NCBI GenBank assembly: GCA_032622095.1
Contig: CP136063.1
Location: forward strand, 93,907,980 to 93,971,979
Direction of reading: 5' to 3'
Source: Siphonodentalium dalli
Taxonomy: Eukaryota > Mollusca > Scaphopoda > Gadilida > Siphonodentaliidae
DNA length: 64,000 nt
Shown: positions 1 to 12,700 of the stretch, one piece after another
How the letters are laid out: each line of letters starts with the position of its first letter
Position numbering within the stretch: the stretch's first letter is position 1
The notes under the pieces: generated by a model
Seen by the model: the letters and a program-made list of their open reading frames with translations, nothing else
What the model was told of the DNA's origin: nothing
The model's database searches: none
Made by a program: the position numbers and the translations under genes

Positions 1-344
1 CTAAAATTTAACAATAAAGGATAGCAATAGGCAGCAAGCGTATAATTATTTCATATAAAAATAAAAAGCTAATTCAATGTGGCCATTATATTTTGTCGTT
101 GAATTACAGCAAACTTTTTGTTCTGATGAAGAATACAAATGACCACTTGTATTTGCCACTGATTACTTATATTTACATAATAAATTTAAGAATTGTTCCT
201 TGATGACTTATCTCACCACAGCAATTACAGTTAGGCATGTTTTCATTTGTAGTAATTTAAATTGGTCAACACTTTTTTAAATCTGTTTTTGAAAGAAAAC
301 ATCACCTTCATTTGGCCTTAGTTCAACAAAGAGAGTATTTCACA

Positions 345-498
345 TTAGAATGCGTTCACATCTCATCAGAATGTGAATCATATTTCTAAAAATGGGATTC
401 ACATTTCTTAGAATGTGATTCACATAACATTAGAAAGTGATTCGCATTCCATTTGAAAGAAAGTCATTCACATTTCAGTAGAGTGATTCACATTTAAG
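345..498 (-). repeat. Short irregular repeats around TGTGAATCAC downstream of SMCHD1 stop
   Basis: About six spaced copies of a near-palindromic core resembling ATGTGATTCACAT lie in 150 bp directly downstream of the SMCHD1-like stop codon. They would be in, or just past, its 3' UTR. The rest of 1-345 shows nothing I recognise. Confidence 0.55.
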
Positions 499-499
499 T

Positions 500-505
500 T
501 TTATT
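500..505 (-). terminator. Candidate polyadenylation signal of the SMCHD1-like gene
   Basis: An AATAAA hexamer on the minus strand lies about 30 nt after the TGA stop. It would give a very short 3' UTR. Use of a site further downstream (below 350) cannot be excluded. Confidence 0.35.
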
Positions 506-533
506 AAAAAAAATAACTTTTGATTAAAACAAC

Positions 534-739
534 TCATGTGCTCCTCTTGGCGTTTATTCGTCGACTTGTTCTGGACGGCGTTCCTTTTGGACTGACATCC
601 CCATTGAACGAACGGTTGGATGATGCTGCAGGGCTATCTTTGACCTTTGCCCTCTTGGCCGGGCTGGCATCTCCACCACCCACGTCGGTTGACGACCTCA
701 CTCTACCTCTAGCTGCCTGTACTCCACTTGGACTCATAC
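534..739 (-). CDS. SMCHD1: SMCHD1-like last coding exon, basic Ser/Pro tail
   Basis: The frame enters one base into a Gly codon, then [20 protein letters not shown], a [13 protein letters not shown] stretch and [11 protein letters not shown], ending at TGA (536-534). Low complexity, many S-P/T-P sites and Lys/Arg clusters suggest a disordered, nuclear-type tail. The plus strand is also open here, but its polypeptide lacks any family resemblance and the minus acceptor CTTACCAG fits the upstream phase. Confidence 0.75.
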
Positions 740-3700
740 CTGGTAAGTCCAATCAATAGAAAAAGTTAAAGATGTTTTCAGGATTCAAGATTAATTTTTA
801 CGAAACCTATTTTGCTTTCAATTGATATTCAAGAATTTATATATCATGTTTGAAACCGGAAATGCTAAATGAAAGACAATATTTTATTTATATAGATTTT
901 TCTATGGGATATATTTTGTATCGTTTCAATGTTTAAGAGGGATACTTTATATTGTTCAATAACAAAATGATATATTTTTGGTATTTTTAGGTCTAATTCA
1001 TATGTGATATATGTCATATGTTCAACAGAACTTTTAACCCTTTCAGTGCCAAGTCCGATTTTTGTATCAACCCATATTTCCTTAGAGCTCTTAGAGCTCT
1101 TTCCATCAATGTATCACATTATTATAATCAATAAATTTGAAAAATGAACAAGGAAATATGGGTTGATACAAAAATCGGACTTGGCACTGAAAGGGTTAAA
1201 GTAGAAAATGATATTAAATTAGAATTGTTATGTTCTTGTTATAACTGAGGGGTTTGGATGATATTATTGGAATGATATTACATTGGATTTGTTATGTTCT
1301 TTTTATAACTGGAGGGGGTGGAATAATAAGATTTGTTATGTTCCAGTCTGGAACAATATTAAAATAGAGATGGGCCTGTCCCAGATGGTACTAAGGTATA
1401 CATATTCAACATGCTATTCCAATGATGTGGCAACTGGAAACTACTTACCTGCAGCTACTCGCCTGTGCAAGGTTATATTAAAGTAAAAAAAAGTTTGAAT
1501 ACAGAACTTGGCTAGTGAAGTGGGTGTTAAGTTTTCTCCATATCTTTGATTAATTTCCTAGCTAATTTTATAGACTGACCTAATTTTTTCTCCATATCTT
1601 TAAGCTTTTTCTCAGCTTCCTTAAATTCTTTGTGTTTCGTCAACATCTGTTGCGTTCTCTGCATTTCCTGGTGGTCCTCTAATTCCTGTCGACATTTTGC
1701 CAGTTTTTGGAATGCCTCTTTGTAAGAATCAAGACCCTCTATTTGAAGAAATGGAAAATCTTATTAAAAAACTTTCAAAACATTATAAATAACAGACTCA
1801 AGGAAACTTCAGTTTGAAATACATCAGCATATCATGAAACTGAAAATCACGACTTCGGAAAAAATATAAGAAATGTCGAAGAAATTCTTTTCTGCCAACG
1901 AAGTTCTTTACAGATGGCACCACAAGCAACAGAAAGATGTGACCATAGTGTAAAAAATGTCAGGCTTAGGCCAAAAAAAAGAAGTTTTTTGATTCTCAGG
2001 CAAGAGAATCGATGAGGGAGCGAGGGTTTTATTTTAATTTTTTGTTATGGGGATAATGCCCATAGTTAGCATGGGTTATTATGCCTTCCCAGGTTAAGAA
2101 AATGTAAGGAAAACATTGTTTTGATATAAACTATGTATTCCACTATAAAAATTGGCCAATTATCACATTGTACTACCCGTACATCAAATCTGGAATAAAG
2201 AATTACATAAATATATGACATTGTACTCTCCGTACATCATATAGGGATTTACCAGAATGATATATATGTACAATTAATATTTCAATTTACTGTTGTTGAT
2301 ATATGTATGTACCTTTTTATAGTATATATCTATTTATATCTATCTATATACTTTAATATTTATCCATCTAAACTATAGTAACTATACATGCTAGCCACAA
2401 AAACTTCAAATACTATTATATTAAACCAGCATACACATCGCCAATACGCACCATATTACTTTCCTGTTTGCATTCCCGAAATTGGAAATCTCAGAATTGT
2501 TTATGAAAAGTGGGTTATCTACCTTGCCGAAATATTTGAACATTACATTCCGCCGTTCCGGTGCGTTTTGCGTTCGTACGCAGAGGTGATCGATTAGCAA
2601 CGTCCAATTTATACCAACCAACCATTTGACTTAAAAACTTGGGGTTTGGGCAGCTTGTGGTGACAATATACCTGGTAGTTATCGTTGCATAGTGTCTGTT
2701 TTTGAATGCCAACACATACACCATTGTATTTCTATCATATTCGATGTTTAAAACATAACTAATTTCCGTTTTCTAGTTTCCTATTTTCGTGTTATCATTT
2801 GACAGCATCGGTCAAAAATCGTAATAAAATGGTTCAACGTGGGCCTTTTTTCCCAGACGCGGCTATGCCCGAGAATCATTAAACTTTTTTTTTTTTGCCT
2901 TATTATTGAGGATTTACGGTAATTGGTCTACAGTAATGCCCTAAGTAATCGATTCCTTAAACACAGCAGAATTATGTTACCCATAATTCTTCTATGTTTA
3001 AGGAGTCGATTACTTAGGGCATTACTGTAACTTGTGATGTTATAAGAGCATGTTAGTTTTTATTCGGCAAGTTCCATCATCTGTTTCCAAGCAATGTATG
3101 CCGGAGGCTGATAAAAGTCGGGAGGGAAGTTGAAGGAAAAGCGGAAAGTACATCGCAGTATGTAGGTTAGTACAAGGAATGTAGGTAAGTTAGCGTCAGT
3201 CAAAATTGACATTTTAGAACAGGAAAGTCGATAAAATAATTTTGCAACACCACCACCTTCCCCTCCACCTCCCTTTGGTTGGTTAGTGCAATTTTAATTC
3301 GCTTGGCATGATTTTTAAATTTTTGGATTTGGGGGTATGTCTGGGTGAATGGATGGTTGTTTGTATGTGAGAATGGGTTTTAACGATGTTTGTCAGATCT
3401 GGCTTTAATTTGAAACTGTGGAGATTTGTGATTCTCTTGTGATTAGTTGTTTTGATAATATAGTGGCGATTTGGGCCCACTGTTAGATAAGTTTTATACA
3501 AGTATTCATGATTATGTTGTGATTACTTGTTTTGATTATTAATGAATTGGGGACTGGTCGTTTGCAAAAAGTTGCACTATTCAATCAAAATCAATCCTTG
3601 TTAGTGTCTGTTATTCATCTCAATGGATGTTCAGGAATTATAAGCAGACGACACACAGATGAGCAGATAATACAAGTGCAGATGGATTCTTATTCATTGG

Positions 3701-6700
3701 TGGGAAATGTTCAGATAATAAGTTCATCGGCTGTTTGATGAGTTGAAATAGGGTGTCTGTCATTTGCAGAATGAGGTCCCCAGAGGGTGAATTTAGTGAT
3801 CCACCCCGCATAGCGGGCTAGCATAACCAAATTCACCCTCTGGGGACCTCATTCTGCTTACACCTCAGCAGAATGGGGTTCCCAGAGGGTGGATTTGGTG
3901 ATGTTAGCCCGCTATGCGGGGTAGCATCACTAAATTCACCCTCTGGGGACCTCATTCTGCAAATGACAGACACCCTATTTCAAGGCTTGTTTACTATTTG
4001 AACATTTCCTAAGGGAACTACTCAATGATAATTTAGTAAAGAAGTGGTTAACATTCAATATTAATATTTCAATCAGTTACTTCAAAATAGCAATTTAAAT
4101 TTGCCAATTGTATAGCACGTTTCTAAATCTTCTATAAAAATCACTTCTCAATTTATATCATACGATATTTGACACGAAAATACAGCACAATAAACACACA
4201 TATCAATTAGAGTTAGAATTTCACTTGGCACACATGCATCACATGTTTACCCATGTGACCTCAACAGACAAACAGATGACATAGAGTCTGTTTCTTCGTG
4301 CATAAGCAGAGGCCTATTTTGAGAAAAAAGTTTGCTTTTATTGTCAGTAAAAGGGGCAGAATTTCTTTAGAAATTTCATAATCAAAGCATTAATTAACTA
4401 AAATTGTGCTTCTACGTAAATTTAAACTAATGAGTCACATGTTCATCCCTCTGACTTTAGCAGCTAAATTTCATACAGGGGGTCTTTTTCTTTGCGCATG
4501 CACAGAGGTGCATTTTGAGAAATGAATTAATATTTTTGTCATTGGAAAAGGAGAAGAATTTTGTTATAAATAGCACGACCAAAAGACCCACAATATACTC
4601 TACATGTATATTGAACCTGGAATAGACTGTCTCACTGAAATACATTGTGACACATTTCAACACACACTAGTTCAGTTAGAATAGTGGATTGTTGTCTAGG
4701 TGAGTGTGTATACATTCCAGGTAAGAGCATTACGTGTTACGTCATTGGAAACACTATATAACATCAAGCACCTCGGGTGGGGACCATTTAACATCAGTGT
4801 TCAAAGGGTTAAGACACATTACAAAAAGAAATATGCCCACAAAGATTTGGAATTAAATTTGACCACAGAAAACAATTACCGTGAATCCCCTTCATCTGGC
4901 CTAAACAGAGTTTCTTTGGGAAAAATTTGATGAAATTTACACCAATGGTCAGTGTACAGAAAGTAACGAACCTATTTGTGAGCACACCATATGGAAATGT
5001 TCAGGTGTGGGCTCTCCAAATATAGCACCCCGTAATTTATCAATTGGTAAAGCTTTGTTCATCAAACCACCAAATTTTCCATTGCTGCGAATTCTGTCAC
5101 CAGTTCTTGTCAGGATCGTTGGACAGTGAGTGTATTTGACTATCTGAAAGAAAAAGTAGGAGATATAAGCCTGGGTATAGTGTGTCTGACATTTGCAGAA
5201 TGAGGTCCCCAGAGGGTGAATTTAGTGATGCTATCCTGCACAGTGGGCTAGTATCACCAAATTCACCCTCTGGGTACCTCATTCTGCTTTTATGCCTCTG
5301 CTATGGGAGACATAGGATCAGATAGAAGTTCCCCAGTTGAAGTTGGTGATGTTCACCCATTAGTCGATTACTTTGATTATGCGATTTATAATCTGAATAT
5401 TGGGAGAAAAAGAAACTGAAGAGAAGGGAAAAAGTAACTAAAACAATTCTAAGCAGAATTAGGTCCCCAGAGAGTGAGTTTGGTGATCCTAGCCTGCTGT
5501 GCAGGATACCATCCCTATATTCACCTTCTTTGGACCTCATTCTGCAAATGTCAGACACACTATATCAAAGCTTGAGTAAGACCAGATAAACAAAATAGTT
5601 TGATTTCTCAGGGAAAGCATCGTCCACAAAAAAACCTTCCCCTCAAGCATATTTATGACCTGCTATAAATAAATAAATATATAAATACTTCTCATCCCTT
5701 TTCATCTGACAGAAGTATTTATGACAAAGTCGCACCAATATCTTACATCTTTAAATATAATTCACCATCTAACAAGTCATCAGTTTTATATATCAATTCA
5801 TGGGTATTTCATATATACACCAACCTTGTTGAATAAAGTGTAATGCTTTTATTACTAATCTGTGGGTTTGAAATTAAAAATAAATATATATAAAGGACAT
5901 CAGCCCTGATTCGGTATATTGCCCATAATGTGATTTAATATGATACTGATCGGTGGAAATTCGTGATGATAACAAGAGCACCATCAGGATGGCATAGTTT
6001 GCCAGTTTGCTTGTTTCAAATCTCCGATTCAAGCTTGTATTTTGAGGCAATTCAGCAACAACATTCCATTGGCAGATAGCTAGACTGATGGATGGTCATA
6101 TATATAATATGTATGTAATATGTCTCGTTTTTTTTTAAAGAGAGTGAAATAAACAGTGTTAATTAATATTACTCGCTGTTTTGAACTAACTATCTGAATT
6201 TTTTTTCAAATGAGTACATGCGAAGAGTTCATATGTTATAAGCTGCTTGCTGGCACAAAAACACCAATATAGTTGAACTATGGAAAAAAAGTGCAGTAAT
6301 AATAAATTTCTGTTTATTTCAGTCTTTTTATATATGCCTCTTCTAAAAAACGAGAAGTATTATGTTTTTGGTCTGGCCAACCATCCATCCATCAGCTTAT
6401 ACAATGTATCCTTTGAACTTCACAGTAAATGAATAGATTATTCCGAAGTACTCCTTGAGAACTGAATGCCAGAATACATTCAGCAGTGTTTCAGTTTGAC
6501 CATTTCTATATTAAATACTCATTGGCGAGTAGTTATCACTTAGGACATAGATCGTTTGTTGAACTTATTATCTGAACATTTCCATCCAATAAATATGACT
6601 CCTGCATTTTATTATCTGTCAATATTTTTCATGAACATCCCTCCAGATGAACAATAGACCATTCCAATGTATACTATTATAACTGAGTGGGAGAATCCAT

Positions 6701-9700
6701 TTGGTAAAGAAAGGGATAAGTAATAGATTACCTCTTCTCTGTATTTGTTGGCATGATCGAGAGAATCCAGTATTAGTGTATCTCCTAACAACATACCAAA
6801 CACTGCAAAAAATAAAAATGTAAAAATAACTTATGAAAGCTGACAAATACTGGCTTTAGATGTGTAACTTAATTAATAATTAGTTAATTAATTATGAAAG
6901 CTGACCAATATTGGCTTTAGATTTGTAACTTAGTTAATAATTAGTTAATTACTTACGAAAGCTGACCAAAACTAGTAAAAATCGGGTGAGTTGTGACACA
7001 GAAAATAATAATTGCATGTGGCATGTGCCGTGCATCACTTTACATGTTGCTATGCAACACCACAACAAAGAATAAACCCTTGAATGGCTTGAGAGCCCTT
7101 TTGTATTTTATATGAGAAATTTGCTCAGAAAATAATGGTATATTTTGCAAGAGAGCAGAAGACGACTGTCTGAATAGAATTTTGATACTCGAATACCGCC
7201 ATTTCCAATATGTGAATATGTTTCGGCACAAAATACCCGAGACCACATAATTTTTATAATGCAGAGGAATAATGGTTTTTGAGTTAATTATTTCATTCCT
7301 GCTTGCATCACTGTTTGTCCGCTCGCAAACCACTCATAGAAAATTGGCACTATTAAACTTGCACTCATTCATGAGATACAGTAATGCCCTAAGTAATCGA
7401 CCCCTTAACCACAGCTGAATTATGGGTAAGTTTTCAGGATCTAGTCGGAAATATGGCTTGTTGCCATTCATCGGAAAGCTCTCGAAAGTTACCCATAATT
7501 CTGCTGTGGTTAAGGGGTCGATTACTTAGAGCATTAATGTAAGTCCCATACTCTTTGAAAATTAGACATCCTTCAACTTCAATATGAATTTACATACCTA
7601 TTTTGCAATGTTGTTCATCATTTTCAAACTGCAGCATATTTCTTGCATAAACTGGATTTCCTGGAGGCCTCCACCCAGACTGATATTTATTGTGTGGCAG
7701 AGGTCTGCAAAAACAGGACAACATAAAATGCATGGAGCAACATATAGCTCAGTACATAACAAGTGAGGCATACCACCTGGTACTGTATACCCAGATAAAC
7801 ACCCAAATAAAGAAGTATTAACCCTTTGAGTGCCAGGGGCCGATCTCATCGGCCCTAAACATACAAAATAATTCTGTTAAAGAATATAAGAATAAATTAT
7901 TAAAATTGTAAAAAATTAAAAAAACAAAAACAAAAAAATTGTTAGGCCAATGCATTCTCTTATATATGCGAGGCGAACTATGGTCGACTCGCATATATAA
8001 GAGAATGCATTGGCACAGGGTATATGGGTTGATACAAAAATCGGACCCGGCACTCAAAGGGTTAACTCAGAAACAGATAATTTGAAAAATTACCAATTGT
8101 TCCCTATTTTGAAAGTTTACTAAAAATACAAATTTTATACTAATTATCATTTAGATTCAGTAACCCATGACTGAGATATAAAATACATAGAAGACGTTTC
8201 CAGGTATAAAACAAATATTAAGTTGTTTTTGTTGAGAAACCGACATCTGTTCTTTGCTGAAGTTTCTGCACAAAGTCTTATTATTTTCAATGGAAGCAGA
8301 TGGAAGGGGAATAACTCTAAATATTTAGATATAGAGTTATTGCATAATACTTATGGGATCATGGAATGCTGATGTTGGGGTGTAAATTGAACTACAGCCT
8401 TTATGACTTCCCCCTGATAACAGTTCACTTCTCCATAATAACTAGACAGGGAGAAGTCACGGGAGAAGTGACTTCTCTCAAGTCGAAACCTCCAGGCTGG
8501 TATCTGAACTCAGGCTTTATAGTTTCTTCCTGATATTAGTCCCATTTTCTGTAATAAATAGATAAACTAGCTGATGTGACCGTCTGGGCTATTTAGGGAT
8601 TTCTTTGTGATCGCCTCCATCTGGGCAGAATATTAGGAGAAAGAAAAAAAGTATTGTTCGATCGGTTCAGAAACATGCCTATTATATGAGCGAGGTCAAG
8701 GTCAAACGCACGTGAAATTGGACCCGCCCATATTGTTCCCGGGATCAAAGTAAGCTTTGAAGTGGGTCCTTTAAGTTACATGAGAAAACTGTGTATATTA
8801 GGCCAAAAAAAATTAATTAATTGATTCTCAGGCACCGCCGCTCTCATAAAATAGGGGCCGCCTAACTCTTTCGGGGATCCCAGATGTATGTCTGAACTGG
8901 CCGCTGGAAATAAAAAATAAAAATAAAAACCGCCCTCCCTCATTCATTTGAAAAAAAAATTGCCTGAGAATCATTTCATTAATTTTGTTTGGCCTTATAG
9001 AGAATTGGTTAATTCTCTTAGCTCTCTGTTCATCAAATATTCATGCAGATATTATTCGAAATAAGGACAACGACTGATGAAATTACGCAGATAAATTTTG
9101 TCCTTTGTCTCAATAGCTGGCCAATCAGAATGAACCACATTAAGACAAAGAGATTCATTTCAATATAGTTGATTTTCCCCATTTTAGAGACTCTTTCTCA
9201 CTCACCCAGACTTCCAGAACTTGTAACACATTGATCTCATGACTGCTCATATACATTTTACTTGTACTAAATAAATATTATGTTGTCTAAGAATTCTTAG
9301 TTAGGCCACATAAAAAAAGGTGTTTGTTTCTCAAGGATTTTTTTTTTTTCAAAAGTGATGAGGGAGGCAGGTATATGTTATTATTATTTATTTCAAATTT
9401 TTCAGATGAGGGAGGCAGGTTTTTGTTTTTTATAATTTTATTTTAATGATACCGTGTAACAAAACACTCCTTTATATTCAAATTTATCATATAACATGGA
9501 AAGCCTTAGGTGGTGGACAGAGTACATGCAGCTAAATGATAACATATCTGAAATGGGAAAGTATCTGAAAGTCTGAAACTATATTCCATTTGGGAAGGAA
9601 TTTATATATGCAATTAGAAATGATATAGAAGCAGACAAATTTTATTATTTTTTAATTTTTGGGGTCATTATACCCAATGAAATGTTCAAACATTTTTGAT

Positions 9701-12700
9701 AAAGAGCATGCCTTTTGAAATCCAAGTGTTCTCATTCCATTGAAACACACAAAGTCTCTTGATAAATCATCTCTTCTTGGTTTGCTGTTGTATGTTGGAA
9801 ATGTGGTACTTTCCTTCTTCATTAGAATAGAAGTTCAAAAGCGTTTTTTTTTAATACATGAATCACCAGCATAATTTGGAACTGTAACATCAATGTCATC
9901 CTTTTTAATAATTATTTCCAGTTGTATGTATCGATCGATCATCTGAACGTTGTTGCAACATCAGAGGCATTTAACTGTTCAACACAATACAAATCCGATG
10001 TTTTCAATTTTGAAACGCGAACTTGAAACGTGTGAAAAGTGATTTCAGAATTGTTCGCCTGAGTTTCCTCTCGGTATTCAGTAAGAATTATCCGGTTTGT
10101 TTTCGTCAATAACTTTCTCCCGAAGGAATTGAAAAGAATGGGTATTAGGGCATGGTATAACTGTCCATGGTACAAGGTGTTGAAGAGGTGCTCCCAGCTT
10201 CTTTCCAAACACGGCAACATTTATTAGTTACGAGCGTGGCCATTTTTCATAACAGAAAGAACGAAGAGGTGCGCTCGATCTCGCAACCCGGAATCCGGTG
10301 TACTTTTACCACCAAAGAGGCATAACTCTATATACTTACAAGTGCTTTCATCTTGCCAATCTCAACAGTGAAAATTGGGAACGCGCGGTAGGGTAGTAAG
10401 CTTATTATAAGCCGGCGATAAAAAGTGCCAATGCGCACAGTTTTTTAAGACGCGGCGGTCCTTGAGAAACGAAGTTGCATTTTTATGTGGCCTTAGTGAA
10501 AGAAACCTGGGAGTGCTATATTACACCGTACAGTAATGCTCTAAATAATCAACTCCTTAACTGAGAGCTTTCCGATGAATGAGACAAGCCATATTTCCGA
10601 CTAAATCCTGAAAATTACCCATAATTCTGCTGTGGTTGAGGAGTCGATTATTTAGAGCATTACTGTATTTGATTATTTTTACTCACTTGTTCCAGTCTGG
10701 GAGATTCTTCTTGAATATTGAATCTATCGGTAGAACTTGCTGCTTGCCGCCTGTCCTGTTATAGATTTCCTTGGCCTGGTAAATAACAATAGCTCCATTA
10801 GCAACAGTTTGTATTACTAATACCAGCTGTGACCACTTGACATCTATGTATTCCCTTCATATGGGTAATCTCTAAACCACCAATATTAGAACCATACATT
10901 TGAAGATGAAGGATGAAGTGCTAATTGAAACTCAGGGACATGGCCCAGAGGGCGACTTGGGAGAATCTTCTCCCTGAAATGTGCCACTTCTCTGCAATTC
11001 TCCATATTTTTGTCTCAGAAAGAAGTAACTTCTCTCTGCAATTCTCCATATTTTTGTTTCAGAAAGAAGTAACTTCTCTCTAATATACCAGTTTGCATGT
11101 CCCAAATAGCCTAGAGGTCGACTTGGGAGACATCTTCTCCCTAAAATGTGCCACTTCTCCATATTTTTGTTTCAGAAAGAAGTAACTTCTCTCTAATATA
11201 CCAGTATGCAAATGTCCCAAACAGCATATTTAAAGTATATTTACTGATTATAATGGTGTTCTTATTTACTATAATGGTTTTATAAATGGGCTCTTGTGTT
11301 GCATAATACTTATTGGATCATAGAAGGGTGATAATGAGGTGTAAATTGAACTTCAGCCATTGATACTTCTCCCTGATAACAGTTCACGTCTCCATAATAA
11401 CTAAACAGGGAGAAGTCATGGGAGAAGTGACTTCACGGGAAAAGTGACTTCTCCCAATTCGAAACCTCTAGGCTGGTCCGTGAACTCAGGCTATATAGTT
11501 TCTTACCGATATCAGTTCCATTTCCCTAATAAATATAGAGAAAAGACTTCTCTAAATTTTCCTCCAAAATTCTTGTCTCTACTGACATGAATATCTTGAC
11601 AATATAGTTAACTGTTCTTAGTTGTGTACAATTTTTCTCAAGTGAGAGAATTTTCATTTTTAAATGGCACAAGCCAAGTGAAAATAATCATCCTCGGATT
11701 CGACGAGAGGTGAACCATTGTACTCTACTCAGAACAGTTTATTATATTTTATACACTATTTGTTCTGACACGAATCACAATGATGCACATCATTAGGCCT
11801 ATATATTACTTTCCAAAAGCTAAAACTTGACCAGCCAATTAAGGAGGATACTAAAATGCAAACAAATGATGCATGATGCAGTATAACATCCTGACGGTGT
11901 AATAATACATCTGAACATAATACATCTGAACATCTGGAAAATGATTGAATGGGGTTTAATGTCGCTTTCAGCAACTAAGGCCATGTAACAACATTGCCAG
12001 TTTTAGTGGTGAAGGAAATCCGCACATTTACGTCTAATCTAACAGTGATTGAAATAACACATGTATGCTTACCTTCTTGGTAGTTTTTGTAACAACACAG
12101 TCCATATCAGAGGACATATGCCACGATAAAACTCTGGCGATATCATTATCACGAACCATGGCAAGATGGGCAATCTGTAAGTTATAAAAAAATGGTCATC
12201 ATTATCACAAAACATGGCAAGATATCTAAGTTATAATAATGGTCACCATTATTATGAGATGAGCTATTATGAGATAAGTTATTAAATTAATCTCTGGGTA
12301 TATCAGTATTACGAATGGTGGTAAGATGGGAAATCCACCATAAAAAACTTGCCACAATTTGTCACAAACTAGGGCAAGATGAGCACTTGCAGATTATAAA
12401 ATAAATCTCTCGATATTATTATTGCAAACTCAGCCTTTTCAATTCACAACAATGATATAGCATAACCTGTAACCAAATGGTGAAGTTAAAGAAGTAGAAT
12501 TCTTTATGATAACAATTGCAGTATTGTCCTTTCAAATCAAGATGACTGCAGCAATATGATATAAGAAATGTTTATCGATACATTATAAGAATGACAAACA
12601 ACACAGGTATTTATTGAACTCATTATCTGAACATTTCCCCCTGCACTTGTATCAATGTTCAGCTGTCTGTTGGCTGCTTATATCTCTTTAACATACTTCC

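Noticed and set aside
520-759. Plus-strand open frame over the last SMCHD1 exon
   Set aside because: The minus frame fits the upstream splice phase and gives a basic nuclear-type tail. The plus frame has no partner exon.
9939-10220. 93-codon minus-strand frame
   Set aside because: It lies within a Harbinger-like element, has no recognisable domain and is within the length expected by chance.
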